This document shows positions 34,263 to 47,859 of a stretch of DNA of 64,000 nucleotides, piece after piece; the stretch's first letter is position 1; the number at the start of each line of letters is the position of its first letter. Origin of the DNA: Lepas anatifera (Eukaryota > Arthropoda > Thecostraca > Lepadidae). Made by a program: the position numbers and the translations under genes. The notes under the pieces were generated by a model. That model worked only from the letters and a program-made list of their open reading frames with translations. It was not told the DNA's origin and ran no database searches. Location: assembly GCA_034440635.1 (NCBI GenBank), contig JAOTON010000385.1, positions 898,501 through 962,500 of the forward strand, read 5' to 3'.

Positions 34263-34939
34263 ACGATAAGCAGCGAGGTGTCTCAGTAAACAGTCACGAG
34301 TTTCCCCACAGAGGTCCAGATTTTTACTAACAAAACACAAAACGTTCCATTTTGATGTCAGCACAGGTATATTGTTCTCTCTAGTTATATCACTGTCCAT
34401 TACCTCCTAGAATTTACCCATTGTCTGACTTTTAACTTGACTGAGAAATGTATATGATTACTTAATGAAGTCGGGTGGTCCAAAGTACATTTTCGAATGT
34501 GGTGATTTGTAGCAATGATACATACAAACGCACAAGGGGTACAATACTGGGATGCTATCGTCTACATAACTGGAGGAAATTTTCACTACATTTTTTACGC
34601 AAGGTAGCGATATGCATCAGCAATTCTTATTTTCCCACACAAATATTTTTTTAAATGAATTAGGCTTTACCCCATTTGGCACAAAAGGAAGTGTAGAAAT
34701 AAGCTGCACCTTTCATCTGAGTTTTCCGTGGTGACCAGAGAACCTCTCACCGTCAAAAACGCTGATAGGCAACAGCTGTAAGAATTCATGAGCGCTTTGA
34801 TTGGTGAAATTTTTATCCTTTTGTACTTTTTTTACTTATAGGCTTTCAAAGTCTTTGAGACTGTCGCAATCGAGGTCGTACCAGTTCGCTTGCACTGTTG
34901 ACCGAGTGGTGACGTCATACCATCATATAATCAGGTTAT

Positions 34940-35420
34940 ATGTCAAATTCAACCAACTTGAAGTTCAATGTCAGGGGTCACATGTAATGTTGACCCCAAT
35001 ATTCTGATCAGATGGTATTATTCAGTATACCGTACCTATGTTATGCTTTGACTTCATAGTTCAGTATACTCAATTTCAAGTTCGGCACAGGTCAAGGGCA
35101 AATGTATTTTTCAAGGTCAAAACTTCATTCCCCGCCCAAGGTCCCCTACATTGCCAGTGATATTGTAAATTATTAGGAATGTGTAATATCGTTACGTCAT
35201 AGGTCATTGACCTTTTGACACTGATTGACATTGACCTCCAAGTTTCGATAAAATTTTGTTGAACCTTTCCTCTATGACCTTAGTCCGCTTTTAGTGTACT
35301 CCTGGCCTTTTTCTGCATAACACGGCATTTCCCAATAGGTCTCAAGCACGGTTCAGATTTGGCCTTTGCAACCTCGTTTGACCTTAAAGATATTGACCTA
35401 GATCAATGAAACTTCACCTC
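34940..35420. mobile_element. Decayed TTAA/AGGTCA family fragment
   Basis: AGGTCA, TGACC and variants recur every 20-60 bp (for example CAGGTCAAGGGC, CAAGGTCAAAAC, ATTGACCTCC, TTTGACCTTAAAG, TTGACCTAGATCAA). The texture matches the family interior, but I could not find ends or a clear colinear alignment. Confidence 0.4.
35201..35213. promoter_or_regulatory. Perfect inverted AGGTCA repeat, spacing 1
   Basis: AGGTCA-T-TGACCT. This IR1 arrangement is the palindromic consensus bound by the ecdysone receptor/Ultraspiracle pair in arthropods and by related receptors elsewhere. Whether it is bound is unknown. It lies in a decayed half-site-rich repeat and not next to a recognised gene. Confidence 0.4.
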
Positions 35421-38400
35421 AAGGTATATCACGAACGCCCCACACATCCCCAAACGGGTGTTTTTCTACCCGCTAGACCAACATCAAAAGGAACGATTCG
35501 ACTGCATAAGCATGTGTTAAGTTTCATCCCCACGATCTGAAGCTCCAGCATGCCCCAGTTCCAGGATTTTGTTGGGAGCCTACTAAAGTCGCCACTGGCT
35601 TGCCATTTGTGCCATGTCTTCAATCCTTCCCTAAATCTGTTTAGTGATAAATAAGCTATTATTCTGCGCAGCTTGATTCAATGATTGGTAATAATATTAA
35701 TAAAAAAAGGACTGCCGTAAACCCTTTTTTCCCTCTCTTTTTGAAGGGGTGGGTTTGAGCTTGGACCCCTTTGTTGAAAAGTGTATTTACTTGTACAATA
35801 TCTCCTCAAAATTTTATCCCTGTAATCCCCCTCCTTATTTACATTACCAGCAATAACTATGCAATCTTATCTGGTTTGCTTATCCATCAGCAACCGCATA
35901 AATAGATACATCTATGGATATAAATACCTTTCTATGTATCATGTTTTTACCAATAATTATAACATGTTCCCACTTTTGATCTAGGCACCTTGCTGCTGTA
36001 TCATGCTTGTTTCTCCTATATTAAAATTGTTCAATTGCGCATAGTGAAAAGGTCAATCAGATCGTCCGTGCCTGAGTATAAGCATATAAGGGCTGGTAAC
36101 ATCAAAAGTAACAGTAGCCGAGGAACATGTTTTCGTGCTTCTGATACACTACAAATGTGGATAATGCCCCTTTATTTTACTTTCTTGCGTCCGTCTATGA
36201 TAATCTGTTTTGAAAAAGTGTTTACCCAGGTACATTTCACAACTGGCACGAATGAATTTCAGGCACTTATTATTATTTCCTACTTCCCCACACACTTTGT
36301 GTTGCCATATCATACTTACCTGCTTTTACTTGTGGTTTGTCATGTTATGAACTACTAGTAGTTGCTCGTTCACCATATTTACTTTACTAGTCTAGATGAG
36401 AGAAAATTGTATCACAAGTCACCTTTCGAATCGCCTTTATGAAACATTGTCTAATTATTTCATTTTTGTCCATTTAAGTACATATCACTCCTGCATTTAT
36501 CAGTTCCCTTTTCCTTAACTGAGCTCATCGCCTTTATAACGACTCGATACAGTCCATCGGGAAAATCGTAAGAGTTCTTTGTTATCAAATAACTAAAATA
36601 ACTAGATAAATTGAAAGCATTCTATTCATGAACAGCAGCCAATGGTTTGGCGGCGGCAAAGGCTTATCAGCAGGGCAGCGGCAGGATTTAGCCATCAGCC
36701 GGCGACCAACAACAGACCCAGGTCCAATGAGGTCATTCCCATTCGCCAGCTTAGTCTAATCTTGGCTGAACGGCCGCTCATAGCTGGGTAAATCCTGAGC
36801 GCAGCGGTCGTCTCCCATGCCACATATTTCCAGGCCCCGGGCACGCAACAGCTGTGACCTACTGGGTACTCCTCCCCGTCCTCCCCGTCCACCTGCCACT
36901 CAGGAGGAGATATTCCCGCGGCGCCGGCCCATCTCGCGCGAATAACGCATCACCGGAATAATCCGGCGACGGCCGGGTCGTCGGCAGCGATGAACACGGC
37001 TCTGGCCCGTCGGAGACGACGGCGGGCCGCTGTTGAGAGCGCAGTGATACCTCAACAGTACTGACGTCAGCGGACCGGGGCGCTCTTGTCAGCGCCGCTG
37101 CGACTGGGGGCCCGCCGGCGCGCCTTTGAGGCTGCAGCCACGTTTCAATAAGTTGCATTGGAAGACAATGGGAGCGCTGACAGGTTCCGGTGGAGCAAAA
37201 ACGCAACAGTGTCAGCCCTCCCAGCGGGCGGCGGGAGCCTCGCCGCGCTCCTCCCTTGATAGTGGTAGCAAAAAACATTTCATGTGCGAGCCCCGTCTAC
37301 CAGCTTATAGCTCGCTGCATCCAAGTGGTTTTGAGCCCAGAAATATCTAAAATCTGATAGCACATGAAATGCACCGTTCGGTATTATGAAAATCCCAATC
37401 GAGCTGCAATTGTCTCCTATAGACTATATAATGGGTTCAATGGAATGGGACTGTGTTCGATGACGTAACAAGTGAAAAGTCGGGACGATAGACGGCGGGG
37501 ATTCGCCGGAAGAGTCCCGAACTGTTGATACCAGCTCCGCCGGAAGCTGAGCGTGCTCAACAGGAGCTCCTCCAGCGGAGCCGGCCGGTCCAGCATCGAT
37601 TCCAGCCGCCGACCCTGGTGACCGGGCGAGGGTGATTAAGGCTGCTGGAAGTCACCCCCCACCGAACGTGCTTGTGACTGCTGCTGCAAACAATGCCAGC
37701 CGCCGCGGCAAACACCAGCAGAGAGCTCCCGAGGACTGGACGGACTTTCCAGCGAGACGGCAGTGATTACCGCAAACAACTGAACAATAGCCGCGATTTT
37801 AGTTGCCGAAAATCTTCACATAAGGGGTAAATAAGCGAGTTTTGCTTTGAAGAGAATGACACATGTTCTTTTATTGTTGTGAAAGTGAGTGGCACCGGCT
37901 CTGTTTGCCTTTGAAGGAATTCCTGCCAGCGTTCACCCAACTTAGACCCAGTTTATTGGACTGAATTGAATAACTCCGCAACAGTGGTGCCTTGCAACAC
38001 TGGAAACTTTACAGCGGTGTTGACCGACTTCACGGCTCTGTTGAATGCAGCAGGTATTCCGATTGAATTTAAGCGCGCCGCTCAATTCGGTGCGCAGGCG
38101 GGTCTCATGCCGATTCCTTGCAGTTAATGTGATAAGTTAAGCCGTCAAACGATTACTGACGCCATTGAGTTCTCTAGACGCAGTGGCATTCAACAGTCAT
38201 TACCAACTTCAAAGTAGCTCTGATAATAGCCGAGGATGAGCGAACAGTCCACGTAAGCGTGTATACGCCTACTCGGTCTCAAGATTAGCGCAAGGCTGCA
38301 TCCTGTTCGAGCACCATATACTAGGAACACAACGCTGACTATATTTTGTTTATTGACAATATCAAATGGTGGGATGTTCATAGATTTGTTATTTGCTCAA

Positions 38401-38759
38401 ATTTGGGCTTCTGTTTGATTCACTTGTTGGTCTCGCTGCTCAAATATAATTCCATTGGTAGGCCTGAAACCATATATTGTGTTTGTAGTATTACGTTTTA
38501 TAAACACATTCAGAATGTGGAAGGATGTCGAAATATTTCAATGGGATTCTGTTCAACTTAATTTGTTCAAAATTATCGTATCATTTCACAATGAGCTTCT
38601 CGGGCAAATTTCAGAGAAATTGAGGGGAATTTTAGCATTCCTTCCAGTTATCTTACTAACACTTCAATGTCTTCACGTAAGCACAGCGGAAAAATCATGG
38701 CTCGGTGGCATGTCTACCAACCGCCTGTGTCCTACCGGTCTTTTTCCTTAAGGCGATCT
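35421..38759. other. Unassigned DNA with GC-rich islands at 36640-37280 and 37490-37800
   Basis: In the first island a minus-strand frame (36859-37278) contains STVEVSLRSQQRPAVVSDG and PSPDYSGDALFARDGPAPRE, with a possible acceptor (GACGTCAG) and possible donors nearby. In the second, plus-strand frames are open. No domain is recognised in either, and exon calls would be guesses. Confidence 0.28.
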
Positions 38760-38767
38760 AGGTCAGG

Positions 38768-38962
38768 CAGTGGCGGATCCAGAGGGTAGGGCCAAAAGGG
38801 CCGTGGACCCCACCGAAGTCTAAAATGGTGTCTTTTCCTGCCAAAGGACCAAATTTTGACCGTTTTTGCTTAGAAAATAATTGTATTCGCGATTTTCTTT
38901 CAATTTAGCCCCCCAAGACGTTGGTTTGGCCCCTCCAAAAGTTGCTCCTGGATCCGCCAATG
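38768..38962 (+). mobile_element. hAT-type MITE, 195 bp, with perfect 8-bp target duplication
   Basis: The ends are CAGTGGCGGATCCAG and, inward from the right, CATTGGCGGATCCAGGAG. The flanks are AGGTCAGG at 38760-38767 and AGGTCAGG at 38963-38970. An 8-bp duplication and CAG-type ends with GGCGGATCCA are the signature of hAT elements. It has no coding capacity, so it must have been moved in trans. The target is itself an AGGTCA site. Confidence 0.85.
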
Positions 38963-39064
38963 AGGTCAGGTGGTGCGGACCGCCTTGGGGCTGGAGTATG
39001 GGTGGCAACAACAGGGCCACCGAATCAGGCAGACCATTGGAGACACAGAGTACATTGTGAGAGG

Positions 39065-39216
39065 CAGTGGCAAATCCAGGACTTCATCTTGGGGGGTAGG
39101 GGCTCGAACCTCCCGTGTCATTGTCTCGGATCAGCCTCCGGCTATCCATTAACTATAGGCACTCGGACATTTCGGGGGTCTTGAGCCCCCTAACCCCCCC
39201 CTTGTATCCGCCACTG
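39065..39216 (+). mobile_element. hAT-type MITE, 152 bp, diverged
   Basis: It starts CAGTGGCAAATCCAGG and ends TATCCGCCACTG, matching the ends of the neighbour at 38768. The 8-bp flanks GTGAGAGG and GTACAAGG agree at 5 of 8 positions, consistent with an old duplication. Its GC-rich subterminal tracts (GGGGGGTAGGGG, CCCCCTAACCCCC) are typical of this type. Confidence 0.65.
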
Positions 39217-41157
39217 GTACAAGGCTCTGCTGCGGAAGACGCGCGGGGTACCGATCACGGTGGAGTACATGCGAGCATTTAACACTGAGTAAAATCAATG
39301 AAAATACGAGTCAAATGTTTGTGTTTGTTGGGTCCTCACTCCACCTAGACAGAATTTTCGAGAAGCTTTACTCTCACTTTTGGTCTGTGCGCTTTGTGTG
39401 CCGTTGATTTGAAGACAGAAGGCCACTTGAAAAGAAATATAGTCAATGGGAGAGGATGATGCTTATATCCACACTGAGCAATTTTATTTTCAAGCAACAT
39501 AACTTCTACAACGTTTTCCTTTTCCTGTTCTCCGTTTCCATTATAGCCTAAAGCCTGGACCCGCCCTCGCTTCCAGCAGCGCACACGTCGGGCTCACTGC
39601 CACTGAATCACCGCCCACTTGTTATGATAATCAGTATCTTAGCCACCGGATACCTTCAGACAAGCGATTTATATTGCCGCGGATTCTTATGCGCTGGGAA
39701 CTGCATACACACCAAATGCCATTCTTTAACTGTCCTGAATAAAATATCGCCCGCAGGAAACGGGTACATCTGTTTTATAGTGATCGAATGCCGGAAATCA
39801 CGCAAGCGCCCAATGCGCACAGATTTACTCCAGAAGGCAATAACAAAGGATGGCGGGGATATGCAGACAGATTTGGAAGGAGCAAAGCAAACAGCGCACA
39901 GTTCAACTGGGCGCTTGTTTAGATAGGACTGAATTTTCACAGCAAAAACATGAGAACAAACCATTCTAGTTCGATCGATGCAGCAGATCAACACAGGTTT
40001 TATAGTTTTGGCTTGGATAATGGTTAAAATCGATTGCAACAGCTATTTCTTAGAGTACTTTTTTCTGAATGGCATCAGCTTTCCTGTCACGTTCTAAAAA
40101 AGTGCATTTACGACAACTCTGCCTTCTGTCTGCGCGGCTTCTGAAACATCAATCCCAATTCTAGAAATACCTATGGATCGTTTCCTTGCTTTGTGGTGAT
40201 ACCCTACATTAATAATCTTTTGACATAAAAGAAATGAAACGAGAAGATAACAAATATAAATTCAGTCATTGCCAGAAAGGCCTTCTTTTTCTTTCCCCCT
40301 CTCTCCCTCTCATTCAACCACACGCTCTCTTCCACCAGTTCCATCCCGCGCCGCTCGCTGCGCCATGGCGCCTCGGCCCCATAGTGTCTCATAGGCGCGA
40401 TAGCTTCTGAGTAGCCGCATCCGCCAGTGTCCCGCGTGACAGCTTAATGTTCTGCTCAGTGGAAGGACCCCCAACCCACTGCCAGGCAATTGCACGGCTG
40501 GTCAGGACTCGTGTTACTACCCAGAAACGCCGCCCGCTCGGGCTGAGCTAGTTTGATTCAAGTGCAGTACAGGCTGTAGTGATCCTTTCCTACTGAAATT
40601 CGGAATAGTGGCCTATCAGTAATAAGAATTCGACGACCAACAGTCAGTTTCTGCGGAGGCACAGTGTTGTAACAAAACAAAGAAGTAAGATGATAAATTT
40701 TAAGTATTTCAGCCTTTACACAACACATTGTTCAATCTTATTTAGCCTAAACTAGATAAGAATTTGAATGCAACGATAAGATATAGAGATATAACGATAA
40801 TACATATAACGATAAGAACTGAACTAGCCTAACCTCAATACCTTTTTACTTCCATGCACAATTTACATTTCTACTTTTCACGGAAACAACTTCTCCAATA
40901 CATTACAACTGTTCAAAAGCCCTGTGTGTAGACGACTATACCAACCGATGCATCTTTCCACTTAGTTACAACAGCAGGTCATGTGTAGTGCGGCTTACTC
41001 GGAAATTTAAAAAAGGCACGGCACGGCAAGAAACAGCCAGCCACATGTACCAGCGATGTCAGAGATGAATTTGTTGGGGCAAGCCCTGAGATAGTGCTAC
41101 AGTGCGAAAAACTGTAGCTTTTCTGACAATAGCTCACGTTTTATTAACACCAAACCC
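39217..41157. other. Unassigned DNA
   Basis: I see no recognisable gene. Open frames of 100-127 codons near 39624-40039 overlap on both strands and resemble nothing known to me. Confidence 0.4.
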
Positions 41158-41278
41158 AGTGTTGTCGCCATACCCCACTGGATTCCTCGCCGAACGCGTG
41201 CTTGGGTTGGTTTGGTTTGACGCGTCCGAGCCAGGCACGCGTCCAGCGAGAAACCCAGTGAGGTGTTGAGGCAACACT
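41158..41278. mobile_element. Foldback MITE, 121 bp
   Basis: AGTGTTGTCGCCATACCCCA at the left pairs with the complement of the right end (TGAGGTGTTGAGGCAACACT). The arms are about 45 bp with roughly three quarters identity, separated by about 30 bp of GGTTTGGTTTG-like spacer. No target duplication is evident. Confidence 0.65.
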
Positions 41279-44200
41279 ATACTTTTTTTAGTAACGCAAA
41301 TTGTTAGGAAAAAGTTACCCTTTTGCGGTGCAGCTCTATCTGACCACCTACCCTAACAAATCCATCCCTGGCATCGCCGGCACATGTTTGCCCTGACATT
41401 CCTGGCACAGCAAGACACAGACAGACACATGTGCCGTGCCTTTTGAATTGCTGTGCAAACTGCACTTATGTCCTCCTCTCTACTCCAGTTTTGATGTAGC
41501 GTGACACAAAATACACCACTTCTTCCTTGTCGGCTGCCTCGGTGTGATGAGATGCAAGGCCACTTAAAACAAGCTGCATTTCAAGGCATTGATGTACTAC
41601 AGCTAAAATTGTCAGCTAAATGGTGCAATTTCAAAAGGCAGGCCAAATGTTAAAATTTTGGACAATAAAAACGCTCGTGGAAAGAATTACTTTGTAGGCA
41701 ATGACACTCTCTAGAAACAACGCTCAGTGGGTATTCTGACACTCAACAGAAAGGAGTTGGACGTGGAAAACGGCGGCACAGGGTCTGAAACTGAGGTGAA
41801 ATAGATGAATACCTTAGATTACTCTCCAAACTACAACAAAAACTTCCGACTAAGAAATTACGTTGGTTGACATGGTCTCTGCTTGACCCTATAACGAAGA
41901 GCCAAGTTGAGACAGTATCTGGGCCTGCTAGCATCAGCTTCAGAGGGTGCTTTACTGCCTGCTGGACCGTAGAGTCGGCACATGCAATGGGCAGAAATCC
42001 AAGGATGACACACCGGAGCGGCTTCACCGCGCAATGAGGCTTGCAGTAACTGACTGGGGTGAGAGCATTCTGTCATGATGGACGGCCGACAACGGCAGAC
42101 AAAGGCACGTGCCTCTCCCTTATGGTTTTTGGTACACTTGACTGAATTCTGGGTAACTGCCCCGAACTGAGCCGTACTAAATGGCACACACTACATACAT
42201 CAACGAAAATTGTCAGATCATGGTTTCGAACTGATATGCGTCGAAGTCAGATTACTGTAACTCTTTGTCGGCTCAAACAGAATTCAAGTTCGCACCGTGA
42301 TAAAAATGTTTCATCTGACAATGCATGAAATTTTTCAGTTGGTCTGGCTAAATGTGACATTTTTTTAGAGAACAGGGCCAGGTGGGCTTGCCGGAAATGT
42401 GAGCCACTGATCTGTTACTTTTTGTTTCAGGACTACCCATAGTCATTGAAATTAAGCAGAATCCTGTTTTTGAGAATCATCCTACATTATGTCATCTACT
42501 TTAAATGAAAACTTGACTTCTGCTTCTCACAATTGCTTGCCTCTTACATCCTGGCATAATGAAGGGCTGAAAAGGGCAATCAAAGGCATAAACACAATAA
42601 GAGCCAGTACAAATAAGTTATCCGGAAGTCTGAGGATTTCCCGCGTCTCGCAAAAACAGATCTGAGAAGGTGTGCTCGTGATCTGCTACTTGATGAGGGT
42701 CGTATCTGACCCTAATTGTCTTTTTGTGAAGACATGGCGTGGCATAAGTTTCGTAAACATTTATAGGACATGGTCCAGGATTATTTGGAACCTTTTGTCG
42801 CAGCCCCTATACTTGTTGATTCCTTGGATGATTCCCCTATCGATTTCCCTGGCTTTCAGGTCATTGACGTCCAGCATTCATTTCTTAAGGTATATACGTG
42901 TACTGAATTGCTGTGCATGCTAATGAACTGGAGACGCTACTTTCAGGGATTTGCCGCGCCCACAACACAGGTAAACATATTTACACAAGCATCCGGCAGG
43001 TAGCACGCGCTCTTGAGCTGTGTGGTCGGTTCCCACAAGCGCCGGGAGCACGAGCTGCGGGGAGGGGTGGGGGCGGCGGGCTTTGATCAGTGCCGCCAGC
43101 TGGCTGGAGTGCTGTGCTGACGTCGTTAAAGTACCCCTGAGGCGTGCTTCAGTGGCGGTAGGGCCGGCAGACTCGCCGCGGGTTCGAAACAGCGCGAACA
43201 GGTCTTTCAGACCGGTACCACCTGTGGCTGCTCGGCTCTCTGAGGAGGAGCCTGTGATAATTATGCACGTGGTATCTCATCAGTTATTCACTCCTGGTGC
43301 CGACAGCCGCAATTAAGAGGTTCAGGAGGCCGTTCCACCGAGTACTTGGCCAAAACCCCTCACCTTATCATGCAGATCAATACGCGCCTGTCAAGTCTAG
43401 CTTTCAGGCGGCAGCTTTTCACTCGCGCTGGAATGATATGAAAGCGCAAAATTATTTTGGCTCACTTTTTAATGCAAATGGAAATGATTTTCAAGCAAGA
43501 TGCAGGTTATTATTAGCCCAGACGCAGGAACAAGTCTTCTCAGACCTTTGGCTTTCATTCTTGGATGACTTCAGGCTCAGTTTTGCGTCTCCTCTCAACT
43601 TTCTAATTTGTTTTAATGCTGTTTTTTGGTAACGGAGACCGTTGCATAGATTTGGTAATAGCTGGCCAGGTAGGGGAAAGTGTGGGCATAGCAGCATAGT
43701 TAAGAAATGGAGTCAAACTATTGCTAACCTGCGCACAGGATGGAACCTCAATTAGTTCTGTGATAAAAGTGGATGTCCACCCCAGGTTTGCTAACTTCGA
43801 CTTTGTAGAAGCCGCCTGGTGATTGACAATTTGAGTTCAATGATACCACTTCAACTTTGTCGCTTTTTGAAAATGAGGAGCAAAGTGGAACGGAAGCGGT
43901 CCACTTTGTCTGTTTACCACCAAGCTCAATTGTAAAAAGGTGCAGCATGATATATCCACCACTGGTACCACACATGCAAACCAACTGGTTCCTGCCCCTC
44001 CCCAAAGACAGATCAGCTGAATCCACTACTGGTGCCTTACGTTAAAAAACTGGACCCACACTTCCTCGAGTGCGTTATTCAACCATCCTATAACTATTCC
44101 ATTCCAAAATGTTGAAATAAAGTTATCGTTGCTTACCCATCGTTGTAAAATTATATAGCAAATTACACACAAATATTGTCCCTACCGCCACAAAACACAA

Positions 44201-45001
44201 CCGACCTTCCAACCACCAAGGCCACAAATGAAGAAACATCTTCAAGTCTAGAGACGGTAATTGCTTTCTGATGACAGCACTTGTTTTGGGCAGGATCCCT
44301 CGTTTTGCCTCGCCAGGACACTCTTCTATCCAGGAGATGGCGCTGCAATGCAGAGTGCGCGCCACAATGAGTGGAATCAACGCCGTGCCAGCCGGCGTCC
44401 CTGTGTGAGCGTGCACGGAGCTGATGGATCTTTAAAGCGATCCACCGATTAGGTCTCCTCTCGCCTGCAGCTCTCACGTGAGGGTTCGGCTTCTGCCGAG
44501 CGCCGTGATTCAGAGAGACCGGGGCAGCCCATGCACCGCAGAATGCACTGCTGCTGTCCCGTAAAGGAACTGGTCGGTATGTGTGTATCTATGCTCATAA
44601 ACTATTCATTCTGTTCGTTGGGGATGTCCGTTTTCTCTCTCTCAAGACTCCAAAGGCCCAATTTCCGTCCACAATGTCATAATCCTGGGGTAAAAATGGA
44701 TCTACGATGGAGAGAATAATTGTTCAGACCTGTAGCAAGACCGTTGTACTGGAACAACACAAATCCGCCCCGACCCTGGGAGTAGCCGTTTTCGGATGCG
44801 CCGTCCCTGAGACCTGGTGCCGGCTCCCGGCTCCGGTGCCAGTCCCAGATATCGCCCAGTGCCCGTGCTGAAATGTGTCGCGTGTGGCGTGCGTGGCACG
44901 ATCGATACCGGCACCCGCATATGATCTATGTCTAAACACGTCCACCGCGGCTCCCCGTCTTCTGGTCACGGCAGCGGCCCATGATGCCGCACGCAAGTTC
45001 A
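41279..45001. other. Unassigned DNA with GC-rich islands at 43020-43260 and 44290-44930
   Basis: No gene is recognised. Overlapping frames in the islands are open on both strands. A stretch near 43160-43195 has GGTTCGAAAC, a weak B-box match that I did not call. Confidence 0.35.
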
Positions 45002-45206
45002 CGCACCGATGACGCCGCTGCGGCGCTCGATGCCGGCCCCCTGACCGATGACGGCGCTCTTTGCCGCCTGCAGAGACATCTGCCGGCTGGAGGCGAGAAC
45101 TACGCTGGGGCGGGGTGCCGGCCGCGATGGATGAATAGGGCCGGCGGAGTATCTGAGATGGTCTCCCCCTTGCTTTCCGGAGGATGCGTGCTTCATTATG
45201 CGCTAG
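45002..45206 (-). CDS. Candidate exon, unknown protein
   Basis: Minus strand: CTAACTCCTAG (acceptor-like with a branch-type CTAAC) precedes an open frame reading GGDHLRYSAGPIHPSRPAPR and MSLQAAKSAVIGQGAGIERR, followed by GTGCGTGA (donor-like). The island is GC-rich and the opposite frames are open too. No domain is recognised. This is a weak call. Confidence 0.2.
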
Positions 45207-45400
45207 GAGTTAGTGGGCCATAGGAGATGTTTTGCACTGTCGAACGGTGCGAAAGCCTGCTGACTCTCGAGACGCATGTTGAGAGTGAAGGCCCTTTGGT
45301 TGTATTACAAACATATCGCTTTATTACAAATATATTATTCTACTCAAGCGCTGGTTCTAGCACGCAGCTTAGGCTATTTCCTGGGTAGCTGGGAGCTTAG

Positions 45401-46231
45401 CACGATAGGCTATTTCCACTAAAATATGCAATGCTTAAGGAGCCTGGACGTAGCTCTCATGCCATATTGGGGTCTGGTAAAGAATATGTTTTAGGAAAAT
45501 TACAGGACTTTCTCCGCTATGTGGAACATAGTAACCTCCCGTCAGTGGTTTGACCTTCAGAGGCAACCTCTTCAGCTAGCATGACCTGAACTCACGGAAG
45601 ATCATAAAGTGATCTTGTCCTATGTACATACATGAAACGAAAGCCAGTGACGAGACATACACGATGGCGTTTAATTAAGCGTTCTAGCTTGGCTGGTTGA
45701 AATATTATTGTCAAAATACTGTGTTTTTCCCCTGGTGTCCTGTGATAACCTTAGATAGGTCAAAGGAAAAATATGTCGCCTGAAATTCGTGAAAAGGTGG
45801 CCAAGAACGCTTTTCTGAAAAATCTGGGCATTTTTTTATTATTTTTGTGACTTTTAGATCAAAGGACAAATTTTCCCATGCTTTTTCTATGGCAGAGGCC
45901 ACCTCGTCAGCTGACCTCAGATCATCAAATCGAAAAATCCCGGATATAAATTTTGTAGATGCTGGAACCATCATCAAGTGTAGAAAGTTTCAAATCGATC
46001 GGTCTAGAAATGCAGCTGTGGGAGAGCTCAAAATTTGAAGTGAAGGGATATGGTTTGACCTCGCCTGGTGACCTGACTTAGTATGGCCCAGGGTAAAACA
46101 GCTCAGGGCTGGTGGGAAAATGATTGGGTGATAGGTAGGACCCTCAACCGCGGTGCTGCGCCTCGGCATTTTTCTGCTATTCGGAAAAACCTTAGGCGGT
46201 CATCGATGGCCCCGGTGGGGCGAGTGCTAGA
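45401..46231 (-). mobile_element. TTAA/AGGTCA family element, copy 6, ends decayed
   Basis: It aligns along its length with the copy at 58368-59395 and with copy 2, starting inside the family at CACGATAGGCTATTTCC. The outer 80 bp or so on the left is missing. The right end has GTCATCGATGGCCCC and GGTGGGGCGAG but no intact TTAA. TGACCT/AGGTCA sites are partly eroded, so it is probably older. Confidence 0.75.
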
Positions 46232-47859
46232 TACCCACGCCTGTTATTACGCAAGTGCGCCTGTTGGTAGTGGCCCTGATAACATAAAACAAAGGTGCAA
46301 ACCGCATAGGGAATATGGGTTTTGACTATTCCAATGCGCTGAAATTGAAGGCAAAATTGAGCCTTTCCAATCAGCACTGAACCTTTTATAGGTCTGAATC
46401 GCGGAGGGCGCGTCGCTTTGACCATTGTCGCCGTCGGTGGCTGGCTCTTTATTGCCGCCACGTGTGCTGGCACAGTGCAGCTGCATGAGAAGGATGACCG
46501 CTGGGACGTTCGATGTGTCATTTTCACTGGCTTCAGGCTGCAGACGGGAGCTCACGATGAGGTCACAGTGCACCAGAACGGAGGTCTGGCTGAACAGCTG
46601 GGTCTTCTTACTCCCCACAACGCGGACACAGATGATGTCCATGCATATGCCTATTCTATGTTCAGCATGGCTTCAAGGCTAGCATCGCCTGATAAAGTAA
46701 GGGGCTAGTTCACCATAGCCTGAAATGAATTTTCTGTGGTTTATCAAGCGTGATGTCTTATTCAAAAGTAAACATTTCAAACATTTAAAAGTGAGAATGA
46801 TTCAGATAACTTTCTAAAACTTAATTTTACCCGAATCATATATCCAGTGGATAATCGGGAGGGACCAGCGTGTGAAAAGCTCAATACACCGCACAGTGCC
46901 ACCAAAATCTGACCTAGCACGTGTTTTTAATCTGATCGTGAACACCAAGTGAGACGGCATCGGTTGAAGGAGCCGGGGTATGGATTTTGCCAGCACCATC
47001 TGAATCTCCTGAGCGCTGATTGAGCACTGGCATGCTACCCGTCTGAGCACAATCCGAGATCGGTGGTGTTTGAGATCGACGCGGGAGGAGGAGGAGAGGG
47101 GGGTGCTGTCCCATCTATCGGCCGAGCGTCGGCGGCGTCGCCGACAGTCGCTCATCAAGCAAGGCCAAGCCTCAGCTCATCTCGCGTCTGATGATGATGT
47201 CGACATTCTTCGCTTCCGTAGGAAATAACTTCGGAAGCAATGCTCCTTCATCGGTTTGATATCGGTCTGATATTGGCACTCTTTCATGCTTGCCAAATGA
47301 CAAACTCGAATATATCCTTTAACATGCGACTGTGCCATCTGTAATGGTTCAGCGCGCCTTTTGGTTTACCTAATCAGACCAGTACGGAAAAGTACCTGCT
47401 CGATGAAGCCTCGTATTTGTTTTCACACCGTGTTTGTCTTCTGGGCTACATTGAACAGTTCTTCTGACTAGCAATTTAACGCACATAGCTTGGACATTTA
47501 AGCATGGCTGCAGAGTCGTAGCAGAGCCCAAGGCAGAGTCTGTATGAGTAAACAGCTTTCCCGGAGTCGCAGTCGAGGTCGGTATAATTCAGCCTCCGAC
47601 GGCCAAAGTCGTAATCGATGGTGTTTAGCTTGTGGAAATAAGTGGTGCCATCTTAGGTGGCCCACGATCTCTACCGGGTTACGAGTCCGTTTGAATGCGT
47701 CATTTGTTATGAAAATCAGACATTATAATAGGGGTTCGATAAAGACTATCGACAAATTCGAGACATCAGGCCTCCCAAACCTAACTCCAGGGCTATTTTC
47801 AGAACTTACGGTGGCATAAGTTGGTACCTATCTCTAAAAAGCTAAAAACTATAAAAAGC
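46232..47859. other. Unassigned DNA with overlapping open frames at 46247-46708
   Basis: The interval 46247-46642 is open for 131 codons on the minus strand (VVGSKKTQLFSQTSVLVHCD) and 96 on the plus strand. Its composition is protein-like, but I recognise no family and cannot choose a strand. The rest, including a CCTCCTCC-rich patch near 47085, shows nothing. Confidence 0.3.

Noticed and set aside
43160..43200. SINE head suggested by GGTTCGAAAC
   Set aside because: No A-box or body in the right place.
46247..46642. Minus-strand frame with a single VHCD resembling an extracellular domain
   Set aside because: The similarity is too short; the opposite strand is also open and no cysteine pattern is present.
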